A stretch of DNA of 64,000 nt from an uncultured Bacteroidota bacterium (GTDB lineage Bacteria; Bacteroidota; Bacteroidia; Chitinophagales; Chitinophagaceae). The notes under the pieces are model-generated. The model was not told the origin of the DNA. It searched no databases and worked only from the letters and a program-made list of their open reading frames with translations. The position numbers and the translations under genes are program-made. Position 1 is the stretch's first letter; every line of letters starts with the position of its first letter. The DNA lies in contig CAIJZF010000248.1 of the NCBI GenBank assembly GCA_903825095.1, forward strand, positions 13,393 to 77,392, in the 5' to 3' direction. Positions 1 through 8,990 of the stretch are shown here, piece by piece.

Positions 1-1
1 A

Positions 2-1327
2 AACACAGCTCAACACTTTAATTGGGTAAATATTGCGGGAGCAATTAATCACCCTGAAAAAGGTAAACGTTTTGATCTATCAGCAGACACTAACAATAAT
101 ACAGGTTTATCAGATACCTCAGTATTTTTATACCCTGTAGATGGATATGGTGATCCTGATTTGATTAGACAATTAATCAAAATTGAAAAACCGGATGCAA
201 TCATGTTGATTACAGATCCAAGATATTTTGAATGGTTGTTTATGATCGAAAATGAGATCAGAAAAACAATGCCAATTATTTACTTAAATATTTGGGATGA
301 TTACCCAGCACCATTGTATAATAAATCATTTTACGAGTCATGTGATGCTTTGTTAGCAATTTCAAAACAAACACAATTGATCAATGAATTGGTTTTAGAT
401 GAAAAACGTGGTAAAAAAATTATCGAATACGTCCCCCATGGTCTAAATCATGAAATGTATTATCCAATTGAAAAAGCAGATGAATTAAAAGAACTTGAGC
501 AATTCAAATCTAATTTATTTGGAGGCAAGGAAAAAGATTTTATTGTATTCTTTAATTCAAGAAACATCCGACGCAAACAAATTCCTGATACAATGTTAGC
601 GTTTAAAATTTTCTTAGATACTTTACCAAAAGAAAAAGCAGCTAAATGTGCTATGGTCATGCATACTGAAATTGTAAGCGAACATGGAACAGATTTAGAA
701 GCAGTACGTAAAATTTTATTCCCTGATTATCCTGAAGCAATTTATTTCTCAACTAACAAGTTAGACAATAAGCAATTGAACCAATTGTACAATATTGCAG
801 ATGCTCAAATTCTATTGACATCAAACGAAGGATGGGGTCTAGCATTGACAGAGGCGATTTTAGCGGGAACTGTTATTATCGCTAACGTAACAGGTGGAAT
901 GCAAGATCAAATGGGATTTGAAGACGAATTTGGAAATTGGTATACACCAACACCAGAAATCCCTTCAAATCACACCGGAAGATATAAAAACCACGGTGCA
1001 TGGGCATTCCCCGTTTATCCAACTAACCGTTCAATTCAAGGCTCACCTAAAACACCTTATATTTGGGATGATAGATGTACAGCTGAAGATGCAGCTATTC
1101 AAATTGGAAACGTTTATGCTTTAGATAGAACAATGAGAAAAGAACTTGGTAAAACAGGTCGTCATTGGGCGGTAAATGAAGTAGGTTTTACAGCAGAATC
1201 TATGGGGGAAAAAGCGATTAGCGCGATAGATCAATTATTTAACACGTGGACTCCGCGAGAAAAATATGAGTTGATCAACGTTAATGACGTTAAAGAAAAC
1301 ACAATTAAACACAAATTTGTATACTAA
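2..1327 (+). CDS. Glycosyltransferase, GT-B type (5' end outside window)
   Basis: The reading frame is open from base 2, so the true start lies upstream of the window. The first in-window candidate start, a TTG at 161, would cut into conserved sequence. The product is probably a retaining GT4-like sugar transferase acting in the cytoplasm: the C-terminal half has the expected nucleotide-sugar-binding segment 'SNEGWGLALTEAILAGT' (in-window residues about 275-295), where the E-x-x-x-x-G pattern of GT4 enzymes is visible. It starts the glycan locus and is followed 5 bases later by a second GT-B enzyme. Acceptor and donor cannot be read from the sequence. Confidence 0.82.
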   Translation, partial: NTAQHFNWVNIAGAINHPEKGKRFDLSADTNNNTGLSDTSVFLYPVDGYGDPDLIRQLIKIEKPDAIMLITDPRYFEWLFMIENEIRKTMPIIYLNIWDDYPAPLYNKSFYESCDALLAISKQTQLINELVLDEKRGKKIIEYVPHGLNHEMYYPIEKADELKELEQFKSNLFGGKEKDFIVFFNSRNIRRKQIPDTMLAFKIFLDTLPKEKAAKCAMVMHTEIVSEHGTDLEAVRKILFPDYPEAIYFSTNKLDNKQLNQLYNIADAQILLTSNEGWGLALTEAILAGTVIIANVTGGMQDQMGFEDEFGNWYTPTPEIPSNHTGRYKNHGAWAFPVYPTNRSIQGSPKTPYIWDDRCTAEDAAIQIGNVYALDRTMRKELGKTGRHWAVNEVGFTAESMGEKAISAIDQLFNTWTPREKYELINVNDVKENTIKHKFVY

Positions 1328-1332
1328 AAGTT

Positions 1333-2646
1333 ATGAACAAACCAGTATTTGTAATAAGTTGCCCTATTGATACCTATTCAGGTTATGGAGCACGTTCTCG
1401 CGATATCGTCAAAGCGATTATTGAAATGGATAAATATGATGTTAAAATCCTAGGACAACGATGGGGACAAACACCATTTGGATTTATTGAAAGTAACCCA
1501 GAGTGGGGATTTTTAACTAAACATATTTTATCCAACCCACAACTCCCCTCACAACCTGAAATTTGGATGCAAATCACAGTTCCAAATGAATTTCAACCAA
1601 TGGGGAAATATAGCATTGGATGTACAGCTGGAATTGAAACAACAATTGCACCTGCAGATTGGATTGAAGGATGTAATCGAATGAATTTAATTTTAGGTTC
1701 TTCAAAACATACAATTGATGTTCTTAAAAATAGTAAATTTGAAAAACGCGATCAACAAACAAACCAAACCATAGAAATTATTGAATGGAAGGGTGATAGT
1801 GAAGTAATATTTGAAGGTGCAAACACAGATGTTTACCAACCAGTAAAATCAACTTTTGACTTATCTAATATAAAAGAAGAATTTGCTTACCTATTTGTAG
1901 GTCATTGGATGCAAGGTAATTTAGGTGAAGATAGAAAAAATGTAGGATTGTTAGTTAAAGCGTTTTATGAAACGTTTAAAAACAAATCAAAGAAACCTGC
2001 ACTTATCATGAAAACATCAACTGTAGGTTCTTCTTACATGGATCGAGATGAGTTGATTAAACGTATCAAAGCAATTAAAGATACAGTTAAATCAACCAAT
2101 CTACCTAACATCTATTTATTGCATGGTGAATTTTCAGATGCAGAAATGAATGAGATCTATAACCACACTAAAGTTAAAGCAATGGTTAACTTAACCAAAG
2201 GAGAAGGATTTGGTCGACCGTTACTTGAATTCTCACTTACAAATAAACCAATCATCACATCAAATTGGAGCGGACATATAGATTATCTAAACTCTGAATT
2301 TGTTACTTTACTTTCAGGTACAATGACTAAAGTACACCCATCAGCAGCTAATAATATGTTAATGGCTGAAGCGGAATGGTTCAGTGTTGATTATGGTCAA
2401 ACAGGTGGATATTTGAGAGATGTATTTGAAAACTATAAAAATTACACAGATAAAGCAAAACGTCAAGGTTTTCAAAGTAGAACAAATTTTTCATACGAAG
2501 CAATGAAAAACAAATTAGATGAATTGTTTACATCCAAAATCCCTGAGTTTCCAAAACAAGTTCAATTACAATTGCCCCAATTGAAAAAAATTGAATTACC
2601 CAAATTAAGAAAAATCGAATTACCATCTACTAATTTAACAAAATAA
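1333..2646 (+). CDS. Glycosyltransferase, GT-B/GT4-like
   Basis: A 437-residue protein. The N-terminus has the glycine-rich 'PIDTYSGYGARSRDI' loop typical of GT-B donor/acceptor clefts, and residues about 285-305 carry 'TKGEGFGRPLLEFSLTNKP', matching the GT4 C-terminal nucleotide-sugar motif. The C-terminus ends in a short Leu/Pro/Lys repeat (IELPKLRKIELP), probably a flexible tail. It lies 5 bases after the preceding transferase, and its stop codon overlaps the next start by one base, so the three are probably co-transcribed. Substrate not predictable. Confidence 0.85.
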   Translation: MNKPVFVISCPIDTYSGYGARSRDIVKAIIEMDKYDVKILGQRWGQTPFGFIESNPEWGFLTKHILSNPQLPSQPEIWMQITVPNEFQPMGKYSIGCTAGIETTIAPADWIEGCNRMNLILGSSKHTIDVLKNSKFEKRDQQTNQTIEIIEWKGDSEVIFEGANTDVYQPVKSTFDLSNIKEEFAYLFVGHWMQGNLGEDRKNVGLLVKAFYETFKNKSKKPALIMKTSTVGSSYMDRDELIKRIKAIKDTVKSTNLPNIYLLHGEFSDAEMNEIYNHTKVKAMVNLTKGEGFGRPLLEFSLTNKPIITSNWSGHIDYLNSEFVTLLSGTMTKVHPSAANNMLMAEAEWFSVDYGQTGGYLRDVFENYKNYTDKAKRQGFQSRTNFSYEAMKNKLDELFTSKIPEFPKQVQLQLPQLKKIELPKLRKIELPSTNLTK

Positions 2647-3110
2647 TGCAACACGAAGAAATTATAAATTGCCCTAAATCTGGAGGTGACTTGTGCTATA
2701 AAGTACAAGTTGCTCCTGAAATTTACACTTACATGAGCATTTCATGTGGGTTCTGGACTAATTCATTTATGACTGAAGATCATGAATTTTATATGCAACA
2801 AATGGAAACGTTACCTGAGTTGTACAAAGATTTAGCTTGGAAAGATTCTGAAACAGGATTGATTTGGTTGCCAAACACAATCAACGTTGAAGATAAAGGT
2901 ATGGTATTTGCCAATGGCACAAATGTTTCCAATTGGAGATGGGCAGCCGTTAAAGCAATTGAAATTCCTAAAAAAGACCAGAAAAAACACCCAATCCCAG
3001 GCAAACCAGGACAATTCATGAAATATAGAATGGATATGAAAAATCTAAAATCATTTGAAGAGCGTGATTATATGGATGCTCTTTCATATATTGGGATATT
3101 ACCTGAATAA
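2646..3110 (+). CDS. Conserved phage-type hypothetical protein in glycan locus
   Basis: A 154-residue soluble protein whose start overlaps the upstream stop (TAATG). Two cysteines sit near the N-terminus (CPKSGGDLC) and another in 'SISCGFWTNSF'. It is rich in aromatic and acidic residues and has no signal peptide or membrane segment. I do not recognise a named family. Its place between two glycosyltransferases suggests a role in the same process, but that is inference. Confidence 0.8.
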   Translation: MQHEEIINCPKSGGDLCYKVQVAPEIYTYMSISCGFWTNSFMTEDHEFYMQQMETLPELYKDLAWKDSETGLIWLPNTINVEDKGMVFANGTNVSNWRWAAVKAIEIPKKDQKKHPIPGKPGQFMKYRMDMKNLKSFEERDYMDALSYIGILPE

Positions 3111-3115
3111 GAGAT

Positions 3116-3739
3116 ATGAAAATAAGTTATGCCATTACAGTTTGCAATGAATTTATAGAAATTCAACGTTTAGTGAGTTTTTTACTTCAACACAAACGTC
3201 CACAAGATAATATTGTGATTCTATATGATGAAGCAAATGGTGATCCTGAAATCGAATCCTTTCTACGTTCGCACTCAACAAATGGAGAGTTTGCTTGGCA
3301 CAAAGGAAAATTTGAAAGACATTTTGCAGACTGGAAAAATAAACTATCCAGTCTGTGTAATGGCGATTACATCTTTCAAATCGATGCTGATGAAGTACCC
3401 AATGAAAATTTAATAGCAGTTTTACCTGATGTATTAGCGGAAAATGGAGAAATTGATGTTTTCCTAATCCCACGAGTAAACACAGTTGAAGGTTTAACTC
3501 CCGAACATATAGCACAATGGGGATGGAAAGTAAACGATGCTGGATGGGTAAATTGGCCTGACATGCAATGGCGTTTATGGAAAAATAAACCAGAAATTAA
3601 ATGGGTAAACAAAGTACATGAGCGTTTAGACGGCTTTAAAATGTATACTGCAATGCCTGATGTAGAGTATTTTGCTTTATACCATCCAAAATCAATAGAG
3701 AAACAAGAGAAACAAAATAGTTATTATGACACACTCTAA
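3116..3739 (+). CDS. Glycosyltransferase family 2 (GT-A fold)
   Basis: A 207-residue inverting-type transferase. The N-terminus 'SYAITVCNEFIEIQRLVSFL' is the GT2 nucleotide-binding strand, and 'IFQIDADEVPNE' (residues about 83-94) contains the D-x-D metal-binding motif as DAD. 'MQWRLWKNKPEIKW' and 'VHERL' match the acceptor-side region of small phage and bacterial GT2 enzymes. It overlaps the next gene (fcl) by 14 bases in another frame, which points to translational coupling to GDP-fucose synthesis. Confidence 0.88.
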   Translation: MKISYAITVCNEFIEIQRLVSFLLQHKRPQDNIVILYDEANGDPEIESFLRSHSTNGEFAWHKGKFERHFADWKNKLSSLCNGDYIFQIDADEVPNENLIAVLPDVLAENGEIDVFLIPRVNTVEGLTPEHIAQWGWKVNDAGWVNWPDMQWRLWKNKPEIKWVNKVHERLDGFKMYTAMPDVEYFALYHPKSIEKQEKQNSYYDTL

Positions 3740-4643
3740 AATTGTAGTTACTGGAGGGAGTGGGTTAGTAGGTAAAGCTTTAAAGAAATATTTACCAAAT
3801 GCAATTTATTTATCTTCAAAAGATTTTGATTTAACAAATGAAAACCAAGTTAAATCAATGTATGAATGGTATAAACCTGAAACTGTAATTCATTTAGCAG
3901 CTAAAGTAGGTGGTATTTTAGATAATATATCTAAACCCGCTGAATATTTTACTGATAATGTTTTGATGAATACACTTTTGGTAGAATATGCTTACAAATC
4001 AAATGTTAAGAGATTTATAGGAATCCTAAGTACCTGCATCTACCCAGATGTTATGGAAACATATCCAATGAAAGAAACAGATTTACATTTAGGTCCACCT
4101 ACAATAACAAATTTTTCATATGGATACGCTAAACGTTCAATGGCCGTTCAGATAGACGCATATAATCAACAGTATAAAACAAAATACCAATATCTAACTC
4201 CTTGCAATCTATATGGGGATGATGATAAAGATAATGAATCTAATAGCCACTTTATCACAGCATTAGTTAAAAAAATATATGATGCCAATACAAATGGTGA
4301 AGATCATATTACATTATTTGGAGATGGAACTCCTTTAAGACAATTTATGTATGCTGATGATTTTGCTAAAGTAATTTCTCAAGTAATAGAAAATGATATA
4401 TTTGATAACTTTAATGTAGCTACACTTGAAAATTTATCTATTAAGGAAATGGCTGAAATAGCATTAGATGCTTGTGATTCAAATCATTTAGAAATTATTT
4501 GGGATACTTCAAAACCCAACGGGCAATTTAGAAAAGATGTTTCTATTGATGTGTTAAAAAGTAATATTTCTAATTTTACCCCTACCCCATTATATGAAGG
4601 GATTAAAAAAATATACACAAATTTAAAAAATAAAGGTAAATGA
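3726..4643 (+). CDS. fcl: GDP-L-fucose synthase
   Basis: Short-chain dehydrogenase-type epimerase/reductase (305 residues, usual size) that converts GDP-4-keto-6-deoxy-mannose to GDP-L-fucose with NADPH. Seen: Rossmann motif GGSGLVG near the N-terminus, 'STCIYP', catalytic YGYAK, the NLYG strand, 'GDGTPLRQFMYADD', and 'PNGQFRKD', all characteristic of the Fcl/WcaG family. The gmd gene follows with a 4-base ATGA overlap, and a GT11 fucosyltransferase lies 2.4 kb downstream, so the full route is present. A GDP-colitose synthase (ColC) is the nearest alternative, but the residues fit Fcl better. Confidence 0.93.
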   Translation: MTHSKIVVTGGSGLVGKALKKYLPNAIYLSSKDFDLTNENQVKSMYEWYKPETVIHLAAKVGGILDNISKPAEYFTDNVLMNTLLVEYAYKSNVKRFIGILSTCIYPDVMETYPMKETDLHLGPPTITNFSYGYAKRSMAVQIDAYNQQYKTKYQYLTPCNLYGDDDKDNESNSHFITALVKKIYDANTNGEDHITLFGDGTPLRQFMYADDFAKVISQVIENDIFDNFNVATLENLSIKEMAEIALDACDSNHLEIIWDTSKPNGQFRKDVSIDVLKSNISNFTPTPLYEGIKKIYTNLKNKGK

Positions 4644-5614
4644 AAAAAGCACTTATAACAGGAATAAATGGGCAAGATGGTTCCTATTTAGCTGAATTCC
4701 TCTTAGACAAAGGATATGAAGTTTGGGGAACATTAAAACGTAATTCTGTCTCTGAAAATCAAACTTCTAGGTTAGGTGAAGCATATTCAAAGTTAAAACT
4801 AGAATATGCCGATTTAACTGACTTATCATCCCTAATCCGAGTTATCTCACTATGCCAGCCTGATGAAATATATAATTTAGCAGCTCAATCCCATGTTCGT
4901 ATTAGTTTTGACCAACCTTTATATACAGCAAACACAACAGGTATAGGAGCTCTTAATTTATTAGAAGCAGTTAAATTAACTAAACCAGATTGTAAAATTT
5001 ACCAAGCATCTTCTTCTGAAATGTTTGGCAACACAATAGACTCAGATGGCTTCCAACGTGAAACAACATCAATGAACCCAGTTTCACCTTATGGATGTGC
5101 TAAAGTATTTGCTTATAATATTAGCAGGAATTATAGAAAGTCATATGGAATGTTTATTTCAAATGGAATTTTATTTAACCATGAAAGCCCAAGACGGGGT
5201 ACTAATTTTGTTACAAATAAAGTAGTTAAAGAAGCAGTTAAAATCAAATTAGGTTTAGCAAATGAACTTAGATTAGGTAATCTGAGTGCTACTAGAGATT
5301 GGGGCCATGCAAAAGACTATGTTCAAGCAATGTGGATGCTTCTTCAATTGGATAAACCTGATGACTATGTTTGTTCCACCGGGATTTCCCATTCAGTACA
5401 AGATTTATGTGAATATGTATTTTCCAAATTAGATATGAATTGGAGAGAATATGTTAAAACTGATTATAAATTTCAACGACCTGAAGAATTAAATAATTTA
5501 AAAGGGGATTCATCTAAGTTAAGAAAAATAACAGGATGGAAACCTAAATATACTTTTGAAAGTATGTTGGATGAAATGATCGAATATTGGTTAGAGTTTT
5601 ATAGTAAAGCTTGA
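4640..5614 (+). CDS. gmd: GDP-mannose 4,6-dehydratase
   Basis: A 324-residue extended SDR that forms GDP-4-keto-6-deoxy-D-mannose, the substrate of the enzyme encoded just upstream. Seen: TGINGQDGSYLAE at the N-terminus (the GxxGxxG Gmd signature), 'NLAAQSHV', 'ASSSEMFG', catalytic YGCAK, and the diagnostic 'NHESPRRG' followed by NFVT. The start overlaps the fcl stop by 4 bases. Host GDP-mannose would be the starting material. Confidence 0.95.
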   Translation: MKKALITGINGQDGSYLAEFLLDKGYEVWGTLKRNSVSENQTSRLGEAYSKLKLEYADLTDLSSLIRVISLCQPDEIYNLAAQSHVRISFDQPLYTANTTGIGALNLLEAVKLTKPDCKIYQASSSEMFGNTIDSDGFQRETTSMNPVSPYGCAKVFAYNISRNYRKSYGMFISNGILFNHESPRRGTNFVTNKVVKEAVKIKLGLANELRLGNLSATRDWGHAKDYVQAMWMLLQLDKPDDYVCSTGISHSVQDLCEYVFSKLDMNWREYVKTDYKFQRPEELNNLKGDSSKLRKITGWKPKYTFESMLDEMIEYWLEFYSKA

Positions 5615-5658
5615 TTCCATAAATAATTTTTCTTATATTTAAAAATAAAATAAATAAC

Positions 5659-7005
5659 ATGAGCGATAAAAAACAACAAATTTTAGATTTAGTAAATGAA
5701 TTTGTTCAAGAAAAAAAAGCAAATGCTTCTTGGACACCAGGTGAAGATTGGATCCAATATTCAGGTCCATTTTTTAATGAAAAAGAATATATTGCCGGAG
5801 TAGAATCTCTATTAAACGGATGGTTTATTCTAGGTGAAAACGGTAGAAAGTTTGAACGACGATTTGCACCAATGTTAGGTAAATCAGATGGTATCCTAGT
5901 CAATTCAGGTAGTTCAGCTAACTTATTGATGGTATCTCTTTTACGAACTAAACGAGGAGGTAATCTACCTAAAGGAAGTAAATTCATTACTCCGGTAGTA
6001 TGTTTTCCTACTACAATTAATCCATTGATTCAAAACGGTTTTGAACCTGTATTTGTGGATGTTGAATTACCAAACTTGAATCTTAATTTAGATCAAGTAG
6101 AAAAATTACTTGAAGAAGATACTAACCGTGAAATTAAAGGTATTATCTTTGCTCACGTATTAGGTAACCCACCAAACATGGATCGTTTGATGGATATTGT
6201 AGAAAAATATAATTTAATTTTCCTTGAAGATTGTTGTGATGCTTTAGGTTCTTCTTGGGACGGTAAACTATTAGGTTCATTTGGTAAAGTATCCACTTGT
6301 TCATTCTTCCCTGCTCACCACATGACTACAGGTGAAGGTGGATTCGTTGCAGTTAATCCTGCAAGACATAGAATGACATTAGCCTCTTTACGTGATTGGG
6401 GTCGTGCTTGTTATTGTAATACAGTGAAACCGGGTAATGTTACTTGTGGTACTGCCTGTGGAATGCGAATGAATAGCTGGTTCCCAAAATACCCAGAAAT
6501 TACTTACGATCACCGTTATGTGTTTGATGAAATTGGATACAATCTGAAACCAACTGAAATTCAAGCATCTATTGGATTAGCTCAACTTGACAAGTTGGAA
6601 GAAATGCATGCTAAAAGAAAGTCAAATTTTGAAAAAATGTACAATATCTTTAAAAAGTATGATCAATATTTCCATTTACCTAAAGCATTAGATAAAGCAG
6701 ATGTAAGTTGGTTTGGTTTCCTACTCACAGTAAAAGATGGTGTTCCATTCCTTAAAAACGATTTAGTTGATCATTTAGAAAATGCTAAAATTCAAACACG
6801 TTCTTACTTCACAGGAAATGCTTTATTTCACCCAGCATATAGTGAATTAGAAATGTTTGCTCATTATGATGATCCAATTAACATGTTCCCTATAGCAACA
6901 AAAACTACTCAAGACACATTCTTCTTAGGAGTATTCCCGGGAATTACAGATGAACAAATCCAATACATTGGGGAAAAAGTTGATTCATTTTTTGAAAGTC
7001 TCTAA
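5659..7005 (+). CDS. E1-type nucleotide-sugar 3-dehydrase (RfbH/AscC/DdhC-like)
   Basis: A 448-residue PMP/PLP-dependent, iron-sulfur protein of the DegT/AscC superfamily. The usual Schiff-base lysine is replaced by histidine in 'SFFPAHHMTTGEGG' (His220), as in CDP-6-deoxy-4-hexulose 3-dehydrases. A cysteine cluster at residues 251, 253, 263 and 267 ('RACYC' then 'TCGTAC') lies where the family binds its [2Fe-2S] centre. The family removes the C3 hydroxyl of a 4-keto sugar and needs an E3 flavin reductase. No E3 gene is in the window, so it may be encoded elsewhere or supplied by the host. It starts 44 bases after gmd, with a TTATATTT box between them, so it may begin its own transcript. Confidence 0.9.
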   Translation: MSDKKQQILDLVNEFVQEKKANASWTPGEDWIQYSGPFFNEKEYIAGVESLLNGWFILGENGRKFERRFAPMLGKSDGILVNSGSSANLLMVSLLRTKRGGNLPKGSKFITPVVCFPTTINPLIQNGFEPVFVDVELPNLNLNLDQVEKLLEEDTNREIKGIIFAHVLGNPPNMDRLMDIVEKYNLIFLEDCCDALGSSWDGKLLGSFGKVSTCSFFPAHHMTTGEGGFVAVNPARHRMTLASLRDWGRACYCNTVKPGNVTCGTACGMRMNSWFPKYPEITYDHRYVFDEIGYNLKPTEIQASIGLAQLDKLEEMHAKRKSNFEKMYNIFKKYDQYFHLPKALDKADVSWFGFLLTVKDGVPFLKNDLVDHLENAKIQTRSYFTGNALFHPAYSELEMFAHYDDPINMFPIATKTTQDTFFLGVFPGITDEQIQYIGEKVDSFFESL

Positions 7006-7847
7006 TGAGTTATATTACCTTTAAAACCATAGGTGGATCCGGTAATTTAGGTTCTCAAGTGCAACAGTATGCTAGTTTGTATGCTGTTGCTAAAGAGACC
7101 AATCGTGAAATTATTTTTCCTGAGTCTAGTTTATCTCAAGGGTATGGGTTTAAATTTGCCGAGCTTCTTGATATTCCTATAGTAGTTGCTCCTGATAGTT
7201 TATTTAATGATTTCATTAACATTAGACCAGATGATTCTAAAATTGTAGATGAAACTTTAATACCTAGAATGGACCCCAATCTGAATTACAATATAGAAAA
7301 TAGATTTGATTTATTCCATTATTGGTATCCAAAATACTCTCAAGATGTATTAGATTGGAAATGGAATCAAAATCATCTAGATACTGCAAAACAAATATAT
7401 AATAGTATTAAAGTTGAAGGTAAAGAAATGGTAGCAATTCATGTTCGTAGAGGAGACTATTTACTCCCTCAACATGACCATTTCTGCAAATTAGACACAG
7501 ACTATTATTCAGAAGCATTACAATATTACATTTCAGACATTGAAAAATATCATTTTGTAATTTTCTCAAACGATATTGAATGGTGTAAAGAAAACCTAAT
7601 TGAAGGTGAAATGGTTACCTTCATAGAACCAGGATTAGATTATGTTGATTTGATTTTAATGAGTTTATGTGATCATACTATAGCAGCTAATAGTTCTTAT
7701 AGTTGGTGGGCATCGTTCAAAAACACAAATTCAACCAAAAGAATAACTTGCCCAACCAATTATTTAAAATCTTATGGACCTTGGACCCATATTAACAATA
7801 ATTACTATCCATCAGAATGGATTAGTATAAACAACACAAATATATGA
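7005..7847 (+). CDS. Alpha-1,2-fucosyltransferase, GT11 family
   Basis: A 280-residue protein with the GT11 hallmark HVRRGDY at residues 146-152 (GDP-fucose binding). The N-terminal 'GGSGNLGSQVQQYASLYAVA' and the C-terminal 'ANSSYSWWAS' also match this family. It would transfer L-fucose from the GDP-fucose made by the upstream gmd/fcl pair to a galactose-type acceptor. The start shares one base with the preceding stop, and the next small ORF overlaps by 4 bases. Confidence 0.93.
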   Translation: MSYITFKTIGGSGNLGSQVQQYASLYAVAKETNREIIFPESSLSQGYGFKFAELLDIPIVVAPDSLFNDFINIRPDDSKIVDETLIPRMDPNLNYNIENRFDLFHYWYPKYSQDVLDWKWNQNHLDTAKQIYNSIKVEGKEMVAIHVRRGDYLLPQHDHFCKLDTDYYSEALQYYISDIEKYHFVIFSNDIEWCKENLIEGEMVTFIEPGLDYVDLILMSLCDHTIAANSSYSWWASFKNTNSTKRITCPTNYLKSYGPWTHINNNYYPSEWISINNTNI

Positions 7848-8017
7848 AAGAAATAGTTGTATCTAACTTAATGAGAGCTAAAAACAAACAATCATTCTTT
7901 GCTCTTCACCAACTCCAATCTAAAATCAAATCACTTTATCCTGATGTAAGAATAGAATTTCATATTCTTTGGGATAATATAGCTGAAGGAGATTTAAAAG
8001 CTAATAATTTTTTATAA
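7844..8017 (+). pseudogene. 57-residue glycosyltransferase-like N-terminal remnant
   Basis: A short ORF starting inside the ATGA of the upstream stop. 'MKEIVVSNLMRAKNKQSFFA' followed by 'RIEFHILWDN' reads like the first two strands of a larger transferase or kinase-like enzyme, but the frame closes after 57 residues and the next gene begins one base later. I infer a truncated remnant left by a deletion. A genuine small protein cannot be excluded. Confidence 0.5.
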
Positions 8018-8018
8018 C

Positions 8019-8987
8019 ATGACAAAAGTAGTATACGTAACCGGATGCTTAGGATTTATAGGATCCTATGTAACAAGAAAATGTTTAGATAAAGGATGGT
8101 ATGTAAAAGGAGTAGATAAGATGACTTATGCTGCTAATAAACATTTATTAACTGAATTTAAAAAATATCCAAATTTTTCATTCGTTCATTGTGATATTAA
8201 TGAATTAAAATTTTTATATGATTGTGATTTTATAATCAATACAGCAGCAGAAACTCATGTTGGTAACTCAATTGCCAGCAGTACTGAGTTTGTTAAATCA
8301 AATATTGATGGAGTTCATAATTTACTTGAATTAATCAAAAACCACAGAGGCGAAAACGCTCAAAAACCTGTATTGCTTCACTTTAGTACAGATGAAGTAT
8401 ACGGTGATATTGAAGAAGGAGCACATGATGAAGAACACTTACTTAAACCATCAAACCCATACTCAGCAACTAAAGCTGCGGCTGACATGTTAGTTATGGC
8501 TTGGGGTAGAACACATAATATTCCTTACATGATTATCCGTCCAACAAATAATTATGGGATTGGCCAGTATGTAGAGAAATTGATTCCTAAAGCAGTTAAG
8601 TTACTTAGTTTAGAACGTAAAATTCCTTTACATAACGGCGGTTTACCATACAGAAACTGGTTACATGCCGCAGATACTGCAGAGGCTGTAATTACGTTGA
8701 TAGAACGTGGTAAAATTGGGGAAATTTATAATGTAGCTGGTGGTTTTGAACAACAAAATATTGAAACCATAAAATCAGTTATTACTGAATATATGGGAGT
8801 TGTTAATTGGGAAGATTTTTACAGTATAAATGATTATGTTGATTTTTCTTGTGATAGGAAAGGACAAGACGTTCGTTACGCATTAGATGATTCTAAAATT
8901 AGAAATTTAGGATGGGAACCAAAGAGCTTGTTTTCTGAAGAAATTTCTCGTATAGTTAGTTATTATAAAAATAAATTTATTTGGTAA
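8019..8987 (+). CDS. NAD-dependent nucleotide-sugar 4,6-dehydratase, RmlB-like
   Basis: A 322-residue extended SDR. Seen: TGCLGFIGSYV cofactor loop, 'INTAAETHVGNSI' and 'HFSTDEVYGDIEEG' (the Asp-Glu pair of 4,6-dehydratases), catalytic YSATK, 'RPTNNYG' and 'PLHNGGLPYRNWLHAAD'. The family dehydrates dTDP-, CDP- or UDP-hexoses to 4-keto-6-deoxy sugars. The nucleotide cannot be decided here. It could feed the E1-type dehydrase upstream or the cassette downstream. It is followed by the aldolase gene after 3 bases. Confidence 0.9.
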   Translation: MTKVVYVTGCLGFIGSYVTRKCLDKGWYVKGVDKMTYAANKHLLTEFKKYPNFSFVHCDINELKFLYDCDFIINTAAETHVGNSIASSTEFVKSNIDGVHNLLELIKNHRGENAQKPVLLHFSTDEVYGDIEEGAHDEEHLLKPSNPYSATKAAADMLVMAWGRTHNIPYMIIRPTNNYGIGQYVEKLIPKAVKLLSLERKIPLHNGGLPYRNWLHAADTAEAVITLIERGKIGEIYNVAGGFEQQNIETIKSVITEYMGVVNWEDFYSINDYVDFSCDRKGQDVRYALDDSKIRNLGWEPKSLFSEEISRIVSYYKNKFIW

Positions 8988-8990
8988 ATT

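Noticed and set aside
894..1124. A 76-codon plus-strand frame
   Set aside because: Entirely inside the first glycosyltransferase in another frame, with no start context.
161..1327. Full-length glycosyltransferase starting at 161
   Set aside because: Codon 161 is TTG and the frame continues upstream to base 2 with protein-like sequence, so the gene is cut by the window edge.
5659..7005. A perosamine-synthase or other lysine-dependent aminotransferase
   Set aside because: The active-site lysine is replaced by His220 and a cysteine cluster is present, which fits an E1 dehydrase.
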